Below are positions 1 through 9,503 of a DNA stretch of 64,000 nt, one piece after another. Both the position numbers and the translations under genes were made by a program. The stretch is from contig NZ_BAOP01000005.1 in NCBI RefSeq assembly GCF_000344135.1, positions 143,624 to 207,623 of the forward strand. The letters are read 5' to 3'. The DNA is from Gordonia malaquae NBRC 108250. GTDB taxonomy: Bacteria; Actinomycetota; Actinomycetes; Mycobacteriales; Mycobacteriaceae. The notes under the pieces were generated by a model. The model searched no databases, was not told the origin of the DNA, and saw nothing but the letters and a program-made list of their open reading frames with translations. Numbering within the stretch: position 1 is the first letter of the stretch; every line of letters starts with the position of its first letter.

Positions 1-1563
1 GGTGTCGGCGAGGGCGGTCGACCCGCGACCCGATGTGAGGGTGCGCTGCACCGAGTCCATCGCACGGATCGCGCCCGGCGGGGTCAGCGGGATCGCATCG
101 CGGACCGCCCACGGGGTCGACCCGAGCGCCTGCAGAGGTTCGTCACGGGTGAGGCCCCACACCTGGTCGGCGAATGGGGCTCCCGGCACCACAAGAGTGC
201 GGACGCCTGCGGCGTGCGAGTCGAGCCAGTCGGCGGTCTGCTGCCAGTAGTCGGGGATCGCGCGGTAGCTCGACGCGGGAGCGAGCCCACCCGTCCAGGC
301 CAGCGAACCGGACCCGAACACGGCGACCGCAACCACCATCAGAGCTGCCGCGGGTCTGCCCCACCCGTTCGACGCCGACGGCTTCGCCAGCAGCGATCGA
401 ACAGGAACTCGGGCCAGCAGGTGGGCGACGCCTAGGGCGAGGGGAAGTCGGATGAGCGGGTCGAATTTGTGCACGTTGCGCAGTGCGGCGCCGCCGCCGT
501 CGAGGAAGGTTCGGACGCTCTCGGCGATCGGGGAGCCGAGCGCTCCGGGATAGCCGAGGCAGATTGCGAAGAGGCCGGCGCACAGGATCGCCAGCCATCG
601 GCCGCGGTCTGGCATCGCGCGCATCGTCAATCCGGCGAGGCCTGCCGCCGCGAGGACTCCGGTCGCGATGACGGCGGCGGTCTGAGACACCAGGACGGCG
701 CCCGCTGCGCGCTCGGCGGACACGAAAGGTGTCCACGACGACGTCCCGCGCAGGACCTCGGTGAGAGACGTCCACTCGGTGGTGACCTGCGCTGATTCGA
801 TGAAGTCGAGGAAGGGCGGTGAGACGCGAGAGAGCATCAGCAGGGGAATGATCCACCAGAGGGACGCCGCAGCCAGACCGAGTGCCCACCAACCGCCGAA
901 CATCAGTCCGGTGCGACGCCCACTGCGGGGAACGGTCGCCGCGATCCACCACAGCACGGCCACGCTCACCGCGGCGACGGTTGCGACGGCGTTGACCGCG
1001 CCCATCAGCGCCACCGCACAGGCCGACCGTGCTGCCTCCTGCCACAGCGGCCGCCCGGTCGTTCCGCTACTCGAACGCCGCCGATCCTCGAGCGCACGGA
1101 TAACCGGCAGCAGCACCCACGGTGCGAGCATCATCGGCAGAGTCTCGGACGAGATCGTTCCAAGCGTCGTCACCACGCGGGGCGCCGCGACGAACATGGC
1201 GGCGGCGATCAGCCGAGAGCACGGGGAGCCGATCCGCAGGGCTTCGGCGAGCCGCACCACGCCGATGAATCCGGCGGTCAGCAGAACGGCCCACCACAGT
1301 CGTTGGATCACCCACGGTGGAAGGTGCAACAGGTCGCCGACGGCGAAGAACGCACCGTGCGGAAACAGGTACCCGTACGCCTGGTTCTGGATCTGGCCCA
1401 TGGGCATGGTGGGCGACCACAATGCTGTAACGCGAGCCAGAAAACCGATCGGATCGGCGGTGAGGTCGAATTTGGTGTCTGGGGCGACGCGGCCCGGCGC
1501 CTGCCAGAACGACAGGACGAGGAAGACGACGCCGACCACGCACGTGCCGCGGCGCGTCAGCAC
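1..1563 (-). CDS. aftD: Alpha-(1->3)-arabinofuranosyltransferase AftD, N-terminal part (partial)
   Basis: Large polytopic GT-C type membrane glycosyltransferase that adds branching arabinofuranose residues to arabinogalactan/lipoarabinomannan. The reading frame is open from a GTG at 1563 to the left edge, giving 521 codons; the C-terminal part lies outside the window. Recognisable segments are the N-terminal APDTKFDLTADPIGFLAR followed by LWSPTMPMGQIQNQAYGYLFP, both typical of AftD, and then repeated hydrophobic stretches. The frame begins 5 bp after the DUF2613 stop, so the two are probably co-transcribed. The order aftD-DUF2613 divergent from lpqI matches M. tuberculosis Rv0236c-Rv0236A-Rv0237. 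Open frames on the same strand in the other phases are shadows. Confidence 0.88.
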   Translation of the reverse strand, partial: MLTRRGTCVVGVVFLVLSFWQAPGRVAPDTKFDLTADPIGFLARVTALWSPTMPMGQIQNQAYGYLFPHGAFFAVGDLLHLPPWVIQRLWWAVLLTAGFIGVVRLAEALRIGSPCSRLIAAAMFVAAPRVVTTLGTISSETLPMMLAPWVLLPVIRALEDRRRSSSGTTGRPLWQEAARSACAVALMGAVNAVATVAAVSVAVLWWIAATVPRSGRRTGLMFGGWWALGLAAASLWWIIPLLMLSRVSPPFLDFIESAQVTTEWTSLTEVLRGTSSWTPFVSAERAAGAVLVSQTAAVIATGVLAAAGLAGLTMRAMPDRGRWLAILCAGLFAICLGYPGALGSPIAESVRTFLDGGGAALRNVHKFDPLIRLPLALGVAHLLARVPVRSLLAKPSASNGWGRPAAALMVVAVAVFGSGSLAWTGGLAPASSYRAIPDYWQQTADWLDSHAAGVRTLVVPGAPFADQVWGLTRDEPLQALGSTPWAVRDAIPLTPPGAIRAMDSVQRTLTSGRGSTALADT

Positions 1564-1567
1564 ACGA

Positions 1568-1771
1568 TCAGGAATTGTCGCTGGTGGATCCGCCGCGTGT
1601 GCCGTACTCGACGGAGCCCTGGACGAATCCGTCCTGCCCGTTGACGCTGTTGATGTCGGTCGACGGCTTCGTCTCCGACGCGAGCACACCGCCGAGGAAG
1701 ACGCCGCCGATGCCGACGATCACGCCGGCGACCGCGGCGAGGGCACCATAGATCAATCGGTCGCGAACCAT
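1568..1771 (-). CDS. DUF2613 small membrane protein
   Basis: 67-residue protein with one hydrophobic segment (about residues 7-27, LIYGALAAVAGVIVGIGGVF) followed by a polar, Ser/Gly-rich tail. It corresponds to the small protein Rv0236A that precedes aftD in mycobacteria. The ATG at 1771 was chosen because the upstream extension is Arg-rich and not membrane-like. Function is unknown; close coupling to aftD suggests a helper role in the same membrane process (inference). Confidence 0.75.
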   Translation of the reverse strand: MVRDRLIYGALAAVAGVIVGIGGVFLGGVLASETKPSTDINSVNGQDGFVQGSVEYGTRGGSTSDNS

Positions 1772-1868
1772 GCCGCCCAAAATACCATCCTCATCCGTCC
1801 GGACGACTGCTCCGCGAGCCGGCGCATGTCGACGGCATCGGCGCGGTGTCGCGTGCGAGACTGTCGTC

Positions 1869-3044
1869 ATGCGTGGATCTCGTTCACTTGTCGCCGTTCT
1901 GACCGCCGCGTCTCTGCTCGCGGTGTCGGCGTGTTCCGACTCGCCGAACTACGCAGTGTCGTCGCCGAGTCCGACGACGACGAAGCAGACCTCGTCGAAG
2001 GTCACGTCCACCTCGGCGGGCCCGAAGTCGTGCGGAAGCGACGAACTCGCATCGTTGACGTTGCGCCAGAAGCTGGCACAGCTGCTCGTCGTCGGAGTGG
2101 CCGACGCGGCCGACGCGAAGCAGGTCGTCGAACGCGAGCACCTCGGCGGCATCTTCATCGGCAGCTGGACCGACATGTCCATGCTCAGCGACGGTTCGGC
2201 GAAGAAGCTGTCGGACGCACAGGACATTCCGCTGATGGTGACAGTCGATCAGGAGGGCGGGCGCGTGAGCCGCCTCGCGAAGCTCGGCATCGACATGCCG
2301 GCTCCGCGCGAACTCGCCAAGACGAAGACGCCGGAGGAAGTCCGCGCGATGACCAAGGCGGCGGGCAAGAAGATGAAAGCGCTGGGCATCACAGTCGACT
2401 TCGCGCCGTCGGCCGACGTCAGCGATGAGCCGGACGACGAGGTGATCGGTGATCGGTCGTTCTCGAACGATCCCGCCGTCGTCGCGAAGTACGCGGGCGC
2501 CTACGCGCAGGGCCTGCTGGACGCCGGGATCATGCCCGTCTACAAGCATTTCCCCGGACACGGTCACGGTTCGGGCGATTCGCACACGGGGACCGTCCGG
2601 ACGCCGCCACTGAGCGAGCTGATCACCAGCGATCTCGTCCCCTACAAGACCCTCCTCAAGAACCCCGGCAACGTCGGCGTGATGGTCGGTCACCTCATTG
2701 TGCCCGGTCTGACCGGACCGGACACGCCGTCGAGCATCAGCCCGGCGACCATCGGCATGCTGCGCAAGGGAACTCGCTACGGTGGCGTCCCGTTCGACGG
2801 TGTCGTGTTCTCCGACGACCTGTCGGGCATGAAGGCGATCAGCGACAAGTTCCCGATCGACGTGGCGGTACGGAAGGCGATCAATGCCGGGTCGGATGTC
2901 GGGCTGTGGCTGTCGACCGACAAAGTCTCGGCAGTACTCGACTCGCTGGAGAAAGCCGTCGAGTCGAAGAAGTTGAACCGCAAGCGGATCGACACGTCGG
3001 TGCTCCGTATCCTCAAGGCCAAGGGAGTGATCACCTGCACCTGA
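1869..3044 (+). CDS. lpqI: Lipoprotein beta-N-acetylglucosaminidase LpqI (NagZ family, GH3)
   Basis: 391-residue family 3 glycoside hydrolase expected to remove terminal N-acetylglucosamine from muropeptides during wall recycling, anchored outside the membrane. The start at ATG 1869 gives a lipoprotein signal peptide with lipobox LAVSAC and Cys22 as the lipidation site. The NagZ signature KHFPGHGHGSGDSHTGT begins at about residue 226 and contains the Asp/His catalytic dyad region. GSWTDM and the VDQEGGRVSRL segment are further GH3 features. It is divergent from the DUF2613-aftD pair and is followed by a TetR gene, the same order as Rv0237-Rv0238. Confidence 0.9.
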   Translation: MRGSRSLVAVLTAASLLAVSACSDSPNYAVSSPSPTTTKQTSSKVTSTSAGPKSCGSDELASLTLRQKLAQLLVVGVADAADAKQVVEREHLGGIFIGSWTDMSMLSDGSAKKLSDAQDIPLMVTVDQEGGRVSRLAKLGIDMPAPRELAKTKTPEEVRAMTKAAGKKMKALGITVDFAPSADVSDEPDDEVIGDRSFSNDPAVVAKYAGAYAQGLLDAGIMPVYKHFPGHGHGSGDSHTGTVRTPPLSELITSDLVPYKTLLKNPGNVGVMVGHLIVPGLTGPDTPSSISPATIGMLRKGTRYGGVPFDGVVFSDDLSGMKAISDKFPIDVAVRKAINAGSDVGLWLSTDKVSAVLDSLEKAVESKKLNRKRIDTSVLRILKAKGVITCT

Positions 3045-3063
3045 ACTTACCGAGTGGTAAGTT
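3044..3063. promoter_or_regulatory. Perfect palindrome, probable TetR operator
   Basis: AACTTACC-GAGT-GGTAAGTT is a perfect inverted repeat between the lpqI stop and the TetR start, 7 bp before the ATG. Its core TTAC-N6-GTAA recurs before fadA2 (7952-7965) and before fadE5 (31053-31066). Autoregulation by the downstream TetR protein is inferred. Confidence 0.7.
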
Positions 3064-3069
3064 AGGGGT

Positions 3070-3678
3070 ATGGCCAGCGGAACGAAGCGGCTGCCTCGCG
3101 CGGTCCGCGAGCAGCAGATGTTGGACGCGGCGATCACCGTGTTCGCCGAACACGGATTCTCCGACAGTTCGATGGACGCCATCGCTGCGCAGGCCGAGAT
3201 CTCCAAGCCGATGTTGTATCTCTACTACGGCTCCAAGGACGAGTTGTTCGCCGCGTGCATCGCCCGCGAGTCCGGCAGGTTCATGCAGTCGATGAGTGCA
3301 GGCTTCGATCCCGAGCTGCGCCAGCGAGACCAGGCACGCATCCTGGTCCGTGAATTCCTGCGGTTCGTCCACGAGAACGCGCAGTCATGGCGGGTGCTGT
3401 ACCGCGTCTCTGTGGGCACCGCTGCGTTCGCCCACATCGTCACCGAGAGTCGGAGCGGTGTCACCGCGATGATCACCGACCTCATCCGCCGCGGAACCAC
3501 CGTCGAGGGCGCCCGCGACGTCGATTTCGAACTCACCGCAGTGGCGCTCGTGGGCGCGGGGGAGGCCGTCGCCGATCGGATGTCCGACGGCGACGTCGAC
3601 CTGGACGATGCCACCGATCTGCTGCTGGGCATCACGTGGCGCGGTCTGCGCGGTGTCGGCTCCCACGCCGACGACTGA
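3070..3678 (+). CDS. TetR family transcriptional regulator (Rv0238-like)
   Basis: 202-residue TetR repressor. The N-terminal HTH covers about residues 12-58 (AITVFAEHGFSDSSMDAIAAQ then ISKPMLYLYYGSKDELF, the recognition helix). The C-terminal ligand domain is helical and unremarkable. An ATG at 3070 follows a perfect palindrome by a few bases, as expected for an autorepressor. Because the same palindrome core is found at the fadA2/fabG4 and fadE5 promoters, it is a good candidate regulator of these fatty-acid genes, probably responding to acyl-CoA or a free fatty acid (inference). Confidence 0.85.
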   Translation: MASGTKRLPRAVREQQMLDAAITVFAEHGFSDSSMDAIAAQAEISKPMLYLYYGSKDELFAACIARESGRFMQSMSAGFDPELRQRDQARILVREFLRFVHENAQSWRVLYRVSVGTAAFAHIVTESRSGVTAMITDLIRRGTTVEGARDVDFELTAVALVGAGEAVADRMSDGDVDLDDATDLLLGITWRGLRGVGSHADD

Positions 3679-3821
3679 CCGCGTACACAACCTAAGTCCC
3701 CTCGCCCGCAAGGGCTTTCGATCCCGACAGCAGGCCGTTGCGGCCCTGTGTGCGCGTCGTTTCCCTTCGTAACGTCTGAGCTGCGAGATTTCTGCTCGAC
3801 CATCGGGTTCAAGGGGACGAA

Positions 3822-5522
3822 GTGACAGACACCGTCGAGGAACGGAAGGCTCCGGCTGCGGCCGTGCGGCCGACTGCAGGAGCCAGGCGTGCGCCGGGCT
3901 CTCTGCTGTATCGAGTGCTGACGACGACCGATCACAAGATGATCGGCCTGATGTACCTCTGGGCGTCGGGAGGGTTCTTCGCCGTCGGTGGTCTGATGGC
4001 TCTTGTGATGCGGCTCGAGCTGGCGATGCCCGGTCAGTCGTTCGTCTCGAACGAGCAGTTCAACCAACTGTTCACCATGCACGGCAGCATCATGCTCCTC
4101 CTGTACGCGATGCCGTTCGCCTTCGGCTTCGCCAACTACTTCGTTCCGTTGCACATCGGTGCCCCCGACGTCGCGTTCCCCAGGCTCAACGCGCTCGGAT
4201 TCTGGCTGTTCCTGTTCGGCGGCCTGGTCGTCGCCTTCGGACTGCTCACACCCGGCGGCGCAGCAGACTTCGGCTGGACCGCGTACATGCCGCTCGGCGA
4301 CGTCACGCATTCACCCGGACTCGGCGCCGACCTCTGGTTCATCGGGGTGGCGGTCGGCGGGATGGGGACGATCCTCTCGGCGGTCAACTTCGTCACGACG
4401 ATCGTGTGCCTGCGAGCGCCCGGGATGACGATGTTCCGGATGCCGGTGTTCACCTGGAACATCCTCGTCACGAGTGTCTTGATCCTGCTGATCTTCCCGC
4501 TGCTCGCCGCGGCGGTGATCGGTGTGGAAGTCGATCGGCAATTCGGTGCGCATCTGTTCGATCCGGCGAACGGCGGCGCGATCATGTGGCAGCACATGTT
4601 CTGGTTCTTCGGGCACCCCGAGGTGTACGTCCTCGTGCTGCCCTTCTTCGGCATGGTGTCGGAGATCGTCCCGGTCTTCGCGCGAAAGCCGCTGTTCGGG
4701 TACTCGGGGTTCGTCTACGCGACACTGTCCATCGCCGCGCTGTCGATCGCGGTGTGGGCACACCACATGTACGTCACCGGCGCAGTCCTGCTGCCCTTCT
4801 TCGCGTTCATGACCTTTTTGATAGCCGTGCCGACGGGCGTGAAGATGTTCAACTGGATCGGCACCATGTGGCGCGGCAACCTGACGTTCGAGACGCCGAT
4901 GCTCTTTGTCGCCGGCTTCATGGTCACCTTCCTGTTCGGCGGCCTCACCGGCGTGTTGCTGGCCAGTCCGCCGCTGGACTTCCACCTCTCCGACACCTAC
5001 TTCGTGGTCGCGCACTTCCACTACACGATCTTCGGATCGGTGGTCTTCGCCGGCTTCGCGGCACTGTACTTCTGGTTCCCGAAGATGACCGGCCGGATGC
5101 TCGACGAACGCCTCGGCAAGATCCACTTCTGGACCATGTTCATCGGCTTCCACATGACGTTCCTCGTCCAGCACTGGCTCGGCAACGCGGGCATGCCGCG
5201 GCGGTACGCCGATTACCTGCCGAGTGACGGCTTCACCGTGCTCAACATGGTGTCGTCGATCGGCTCGCTGATCCTGGGCGTCTCCACACTGTTCGTGGTC
5301 TGGAACATCTTCGTCTCCTGCCGAGTCGGTGAAGTGGTCACCGTGGACGACCCCTGGGGATTCGGCAACTCCCTGGAATGGGCGACGACGTGCCCGCCTC
5401 CGCGCCACAACTTCACCGAACTGCCCCGGATCAGATCGGAACGTCCAGCCTTCGAACTGCACTATCCGTTCATGGTCGAACGCATGCGGGCCGAGGCCCA
5501 TGCCGGCCGCAGACACGGCTGA
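3822..5522 (+). CDS. ctaD: Cytochrome c oxidase subunit I (aa3 type)
   Basis: 566-residue catalytic subunit of the terminal oxidase, reducing oxygen to water with proton pumping. About 12 transmembrane helices. Visible ligands: HGSIM (low-spin heme His), HPEVY (CuB His cross-linked to Tyr), AHHMY (two CuB His) and HFHYTIFG (heme a3 and heme a His). The start is GTG 3822 preceded by AAGGGG. It stands alone, as in mycobacteria, where ctaD is separate from ctaC and ctaE. The 143-bp upstream region holds no gene; I see GC-rich inverted stretches but no firm promoter assignment. Confidence 0.96.
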   Translation: MTDTVEERKAPAAAVRPTAGARRAPGSLLYRVLTTTDHKMIGLMYLWASGGFFAVGGLMALVMRLELAMPGQSFVSNEQFNQLFTMHGSIMLLLYAMPFAFGFANYFVPLHIGAPDVAFPRLNALGFWLFLFGGLVVAFGLLTPGGAADFGWTAYMPLGDVTHSPGLGADLWFIGVAVGGMGTILSAVNFVTTIVCLRAPGMTMFRMPVFTWNILVTSVLILLIFPLLAAAVIGVEVDRQFGAHLFDPANGGAIMWQHMFWFFGHPEVYVLVLPFFGMVSEIVPVFARKPLFGYSGFVYATLSIAALSIAVWAHHMYVTGAVLLPFFAFMTFLIAVPTGVKMFNWIGTMWRGNLTFETPMLFVAGFMVTFLFGGLTGVLLASPPLDFHLSDTYFVVAHFHYTIFGSVVFAGFAALYFWFPKMTGRMLDERLGKIHFWTMFIGFHMTFLVQHWLGNAGMPRRYADYLPSDGFTVLNMVSSIGSLILGVSTLFVVWNIFVSCRVGEVVTVDDPWGFGNSLEWATTCPPPRHNFTELPRIRSERPAFELHYPFMVERMRAEAHAGRRHG

Positions 5523-5527
5523 ACGCG

Positions 5528-5566
5528 AAACGCGCCTCCTGCTCGATGAGCGGGAGGCGCGTTTCA
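5528..5566. terminator. Bidirectional terminator hairpin between ctaD and htdX
   Basis: GAAACGCGCCTCC and its exact complement GGAGGCGCGTTTC form a 13-bp stem with a 13-nt loop, placed between two convergent genes. Confidence 0.75.
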
Positions 5567-5581
5567 CGGGTCGACGTCGAC

Positions 5582-6463
5582 TCAGCCGATTCGTCGGACG
5601 GTACCCGTCAGGTGCGGGTAGCCCTTCTTGCGGTTGAGAACCGAAACGTCGTAGCCGCCGTCGGCATGTGACGCGTACGCGTTCACCTTGGCGGGCAACA
5701 GGATCGGCTTGCCGAAGCGCACCGAGTAGACGACTGCGCCGGGCAGCGCGCCCTCGATGTTCGCCAGTGACGCGGCCGCCGTCCACATGCCGTGGGCGAT
5801 CGCCTGGTTGAACCCGAAGGCCTTGGCCGTGACGTCCGCCATGTGGATCGGGTTGCGATCGCCGGACGCTTCCGCATACTTGCGGATCAGTCCGAGATCC
5901 ACCGACAGCACTCGGTCAGGCGACGGTGCAGCCGTCTCCTTGGGCGCAGGTCCGCGTTCGCCGCCGGACAGGCTGGTGCGCTGCTGCTTGAGGAACGTGC
6001 TCGTCTGCCGCGCGACACGCTCCCGCCCGACGAAGAACTCCGAGATCATGTCGACCAGCAGGCCCTTGCGGTGTTCGCGCAGGTTCTCCGCATGCGTCTC
6101 GATGGTCAGCGGCTCGTCGACGCCGATCGCCCGGAACCGTTCGATCGTGTTCTCGATGTGCACCGAACCGATGGCACCCAACGGGAACTTCGGGTCCACC
6201 ATCGCTGACATCGCCAACGGGAACTGCAACACGAACAGGTACGTGACCGGAACCGTCGATCCGAACGGAAGCCCCGTCGCGTGGCAGTAGTCGGCCAGCT
6301 GATCGAGGTCGATGCGCACGTTCTCGATGCGGTGCACGGTGTCGGGGACCACGGCGTCCGCCGAGACCCGCGCGGGCTTGCCGATCACCGGCAGCATCGC
6401 TGCGACGGCTTTCGGGTAGATCTGCGCAGGCCCAGGCAGGGACGTGTAGGTGACTGTCGACAT
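5582..6463 (-). CDS. htdX: MaoC-family 3-hydroxyacyl-ACP/CoA dehydratase HtdX
   Basis: 293-residue hot-dog fold (R)-hydratase. The second half carries the MaoC hydratase signature: RKYAEASGDRNPIH with the catalytic Asp/His pair, followed by AFGFNQAIAHGMWTAA. The N-terminal half is the degenerate second hot-dog domain. Its ATG overlaps the fabG4 stop by one base (TGATG), so it is the second gene of a fabG4-htdX unit. Together a ketoreductase and a dehydratase supply two consecutive steps of fatty-acid elongation or long-chain beta-oxidation reversal. Same order as Rv0241c-Rv0242c. Confidence 0.88.
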   Translation of the reverse strand: MSTVTYTSLPGPAQIYPKAVAAMLPVIGKPARVSADAVVPDTVHRIENVRIDLDQLADYCHATGLPFGSTVPVTYLFVLQFPLAMSAMVDPKFPLGAIGSVHIENTIERFRAIGVDEPLTIETHAENLREHRKGLLVDMISEFFVGRERVARQTSTFLKQQRTSLSGGERGPAPKETAAPSPDRVLSVDLGLIRKYAEASGDRNPIHMADVTAKAFGFNQAIAHGMWTAAASLANIEGALPGAVVYSVRFGKPILLPAKVNAYASHADGGYDVSVLNRKKGYPHLTGTVRRIG

Positions 6464-7824
6464 CAGGCGCCCAGGAGGCTCTGACCGCAGACGCGGACCA
6501 CGTTGCCCGTGACGGCGTTGCTGGCCGGGTTGGCGAAGTACGCCACGGTCTCGGCGACGTCGACGGTCTGACCGCCCTGCTGCAGCGAGTTCATGCGACG
6601 ACCCACCTCGCGGGTGGCGAGCGGAATCGCGGCGGTCATCGCGGTCTCGATGAAGCCCGGCGCGACCGCATTGATGGTGATGCCCTTCTTGGCCAGGATC
6701 GGGGCGTAGGCGTCGACCAGGCCGATGACGCCCGCCTTCGACGCGCCGTAGTTGGTCTGGCCGCGGTTGCCCGCGATGCCCGCGATCGACGAGACGTCGA
6801 TGACGGCGCCGCCCTTGCGGAGCGCGTCGCGCTCGACGAGCTCGTTGACGAGGGTCTGCGGTGCGATCAAGTTGACGCCGATCACCGAGTTCCAGCGGCC
6901 CGAGTCCATGTTGGCGAGCAGCTTGTCGCGGGTGATGCCCGCGTTGTTCACGATGATGTCGAGGCCGCCGTGGCGTTCGAGAACGTGCTCGGCGACCTTC
7001 TCGCCCGCATCGGCTGCGGTGACGTCGAGGGGGAGCGCGGTGCCGCCGACACGATTGGCGGTCTCCGAGAGGGCCTCGCCCGCAGCGGGGATGTCAGCGC
7101 AGATGACGTGGGCGCCGTCGCGCGAGAGGACCTCGGCGATGGTCGCGCCGATGCCGCGTGCGGCACCGGTGACCAGGGCGACCTTGCCTTCGAGCGGCTT
7201 GTCCCAGTTCGCGACCTTGGTGCCGTTGGCGTCGCCGACGCGGATCACCTGGGCGTCGACGTACGTGGACTTGGCCGACAGCAGGAAGCGCAGGGTCGAC
7301 TCGAGGCCGGACAGGCCGGTCTTGGCCTTCGGCGAGACGTAGACGAGCTGTGCGGTCGCGCCGTTGCGGAGCTCCTTGCCGAGCGAGCGGGTAAAGCCCT
7401 CGAGCGCGCGCTGAGCGATCTGCTCGTCGGGTCCCGCGGTGAGCTCAGGGGTGGTGCCGATGACCACGAAGCGTGCGGAGTTGCCCGCCGAACGCATGAC
7501 GGGGGTGAAGAACTCGAAGAGCTGCTCGAGCTCGGCGGCCTTGGTGATGCCGGTGGCGTCGAACACTGCGGCACCGAGCTTGTCTGCGCTGCGACCGCCG
7601 GTGTTGTTCTCGACGAGCGTGTAATCGTCACCGGCGGTGAGGATCTCGCGGATCGGTTCGACGAGGCGTCCCTGTCCGCCGAGGAGCACGGGGCCGCCGA
7701 GTGCCGGTGCGGAAGGCGAGTAGCGGCGCAGGTGCGGCGGCTGAGGGAGGCCGACGCGGCTGGCGATGAATCCGCCGGGGCCGGAGTTGACGAAAGACGA
7801 GTAGAGATCGGTGTTGCCTGCCAC
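6463..7824 (-). CDS. fabG4: 3-oxoacyl-ACP/CoA reductase FabG4 (high-molecular-weight FabG)
   Basis: 453-residue two-domain reductase. The N-terminal domain is a flavodoxin-like Rossmann half; the C-terminal SDR domain has the NAD(P) motif [12 protein letters not shown], and the YGASK active-site pair preceded by the SSIAG serine. Length matches the 454 residues of M. tuberculosis FabG4. GTG 7824 was chosen because AAGGAG stands 6 bp before it and the protein then starts at the conserved [11 protein letters not shown] region; the ATG upstream adds a non-conserved leader. It is divergent from fadA2 and shares its promoter region with the TTAC-N6-GTAA palindrome. Confidence 0.9.
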   Translation of the reverse strand: MAGNTDLYSSFVNSGPGGFIASRVGLPQPPHLRRYSPSAPALGGPVLLGGQGRLVEPIREILTAGDDYTLVENNTGGRSADKLGAAVFDATGITKAAELEQLFEFFTPVMRSAGNSARFVVIGTTPELTAGPDEQIAQRALEGFTRSLGKELRNGATAQLVYVSPKAKTGLSGLESTLRFLLSAKSTYVDAQVIRVGDANGTKVANWDKPLEGKVALVTGAARGIGATIAEVLSRDGAHVICADIPAAGEALSETANRVGGTALPLDVTAADAGEKVAEHVLERHGGLDIIVNNAGITRDKLLANMDSGRWNSVIGVNLIAPQTLVNELVERDALRKGGAVIDVSSIAGIAGNRGQTNYGASKAGVIGLVDAYAPILAKKGITINAVAPGFIETAMTAAIPLATREVGRRMNSLQQGGQTVDVAETVAYFANPASNAVTGNVVRVCGQSLLGA

Positions 7825-7950
7825 TGCGGGCTCCTTCAGTAGTCGAAGAGTCGATTCGAGGTCTGCCGGTGACAATAAGTGCGTCTGGCCGCTGCGTGCA
7901 CCGGTCAGCACCTGTGACGTTCACCGCATACCGTCGAGGTCGACATCGAA

Positions 7951-7966
7951 CTTACTCTGGAGTAAG
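7951..7966. promoter_or_regulatory. Palindrome CTTACTCTGGAGTAAG between fabG4 and fadA2, probable TetR operator
   Basis: Perfect arms CTTACT / AGTAAG in the divergent intergenic region, 40 bp before the fadA2 start. It shares TTAC-N6-GTAA with the sites before the TetR gene at 3070 and before fadE5. Confidence 0.65.
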
Positions 7967-8006
7967 AATGATGACAACAATGGTCCCCGAGTATTCAGGA
8001 GAACCC

Positions 8007-9314
8007 GTGGCATCGTTCACGCCCCGCAAGCCGGAAACCCGTCAGCTGCGTCCCGTCGCGATCGTCGGCGGCAACCGCATCCCGTTCGCTCGCCAGGACA
8101 AGGCGTACGCGACAGTCAGCAACCAGGAGATGTTCACCGCAGCACTCCAGGGTCTGGTGAGCCGTTTCAACCTGCAGGGTGAGCAGCTCGGCATGGTTGC
8201 CGGCGGCGCCGTGCTCAAGCACTCGCGTGACTTCAACCTGATCCGCGAGTCGGTCCTCGGTTCGGGCCTGTCTCCGTACACGCCCGCCTTCGACCTGCAG
8301 CAGGCGTGTGGAACCGGTCTCCAGGCGATCGCCGCCGTGGCCGACGGCATCGCCTCGGGTCGCTACGACGTCGCGGTCGGCGGCGGCGTCGACACCACCT
8401 CCGACGCCCCGATCGGCGTCTCCGAGGACATGCGTCGCCAGATGCTCGAAGTGAACCGCGCCAAGAGCACCCCGGACCGCATCAAGGCCGCGCTCGGTCT
8501 CGTCGCCAAGCTCGGCATCGAGATCCCGCGCAACGGCGAGCCCCGCACCGGTATGTCGATGGGCGAGCACGCCGCGATCACCGCCAAGGAGTTCGGCATC
8601 AGCCGTGCCGACCAGGACGAGTTGGCGGCCGCCAGCCACCAGAAGATGGCCGCTGCCTACGATCGCGGCTTCTTCGACGACCTGATCACCCCGTTCCACG
8701 GCCTGACCCGCGACGAGAACCTGCGTCCCGGATCGACCGTCGAGAAGCTCGCCACGCTCAAGCCGGCGTTCGGTGTGAGTCTCGGCGACGCGACGATGAC
8801 CGCGGGCAACTCGACCCCTCTCACCGACGGCGCGTCGACCGTGCTGCTGGCGAGCGACGAGTGGGCCGCGGAGAAGAAGCTTCCCGTCCTGGCTTACCTG
8901 GTCGACACCGAGACCGCGGCCGTCGACTACGTGAACGGCCCGGACGGTCTGCTCATGGCGCCGACCTACGCCGTCCCGCGTCTGCTCGAGCGCAACGGCC
9001 TCACCCTGCAGGACTTCGACTTCTACGAGATCCACGAGGCGTTCGCCTCGGTCGTCCTGTGCACCCTGCAGGCATGGGAGTCGGATGAGTACTGCCGCGA
9101 GCGCCTCGGCCTCGACAAGGCGCTCGGCGCCATCGACCGCAGCAAGCTCAACGTGAACGGCTCCTCGCTGGCGGCCGGTCACCCGTTCGCGGCCACCGGC
9201 GGACGCATCATCGCGCAGGCCGCGAAGCAGATCAAGGAGAACGGCGGCGGTCGTGCCCTCGTCTCCATCTGCGCCGCGGGCGGCCAGGGCGTCACGGCGA
9301 TCGTCGAAGGCTGA
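8007..9314 (+). CDS. fadA2: Acetyl-CoA acyltransferase (thiolase) FadA2
   Basis: 435-residue thiolase carrying out thiolytic cleavage in beta-oxidation (or the reverse condensation). Nucleophile Cys101 lies in DLQQACGTGLQA; the second half has EIHEAFASV, the NVNGSSLAAGHPFAATGGR block with the active His, and the ICAAGGQG second Cys. GTG 8007 was chosen over ATG 7968 because CAGGAG stands just before it and because the ATG would place the 5' end almost on the palindrome. Orthologous in order and sequence features to Rv0243. Confidence 0.92.
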   Translation: MASFTPRKPETRQLRPVAIVGGNRIPFARQDKAYATVSNQEMFTAALQGLVSRFNLQGEQLGMVAGGAVLKHSRDFNLIRESVLGSGLSPYTPAFDLQQACGTGLQAIAAVADGIASGRYDVAVGGGVDTTSDAPIGVSEDMRRQMLEVNRAKSTPDRIKAALGLVAKLGIEIPRNGEPRTGMSMGEHAAITAKEFGISRADQDELAAASHQKMAAAYDRGFFDDLITPFHGLTRDENLRPGSTVEKLATLKPAFGVSLGDATMTAGNSTPLTDGASTVLLASDEWAAEKKLPVLAYLVDTETAAVDYVNGPDGLLMAPTYAVPRLLERNGLTLQDFDFYEIHEAFASVVLCTLQAWESDEYCRERLGLDKALGAIDRSKLNVNGSSLAAGHPFAATGGRIIAQAAKQIKENGGGRALVSICAAGGQGVTAIVEG

Positions 9315-9327
9315 CATCCATCGCACA

Positions 9328-9364
9328 GGCCTCGGACCCTCGTGAAAACGAGCGGTCCGGGGCC
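9328..9364 (+). terminator. Terminator hairpin after fadA2
   Basis: GGCCTCGGACC-type arm pairs with GGTCCGGGGCC around CTCGTGAAAACGAG, 13 bp after the fadA2 stop. Confidence 0.65.
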
Positions 9365-9437
9365 TTCTGCGTGCCAAGCGGAGAAATCTTCCCGGAAGGT
9401 GTAACGCCGCGGTCACCTGGACCTATAGACAAGATAG

Positions 9438-9482
9438 CTCCGGCTGAACCGCCAGACCCCCGACCCGGCGGTTCAGCCGGAG
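9438..9482. terminator. Second strong hairpin upstream of the VanW-like gene
   Basis: CTCCGGCTGAACCGCC pairs perfectly with GGCGGTTCAGCCGGAG (16-bp arms, 13-nt loop) followed by TTCTGTCTT. It sits about 20 bp before the GTG of the next gene, so it may also influence that gene's leader, but a back-up terminator is the simplest reading. Confidence 0.55.
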
Positions 9483-9503
9483 TTCTGTCTTCCGCCTAAG
9501 ATC

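Noticed and set aside
143..1543. Two Arg-rich minus-strand frames at the left edge
   Set aside because: They are out of phase with the clearly conserved AftD frame on the same strand and have no family features.
9438..9482. Transcription attenuator or riboswitch for the VanW-like gene
   Set aside because: Only a single stable hairpin is visible, without an alternative pairing or aptamer-like blocks; a second terminator for fadA2 is simpler.
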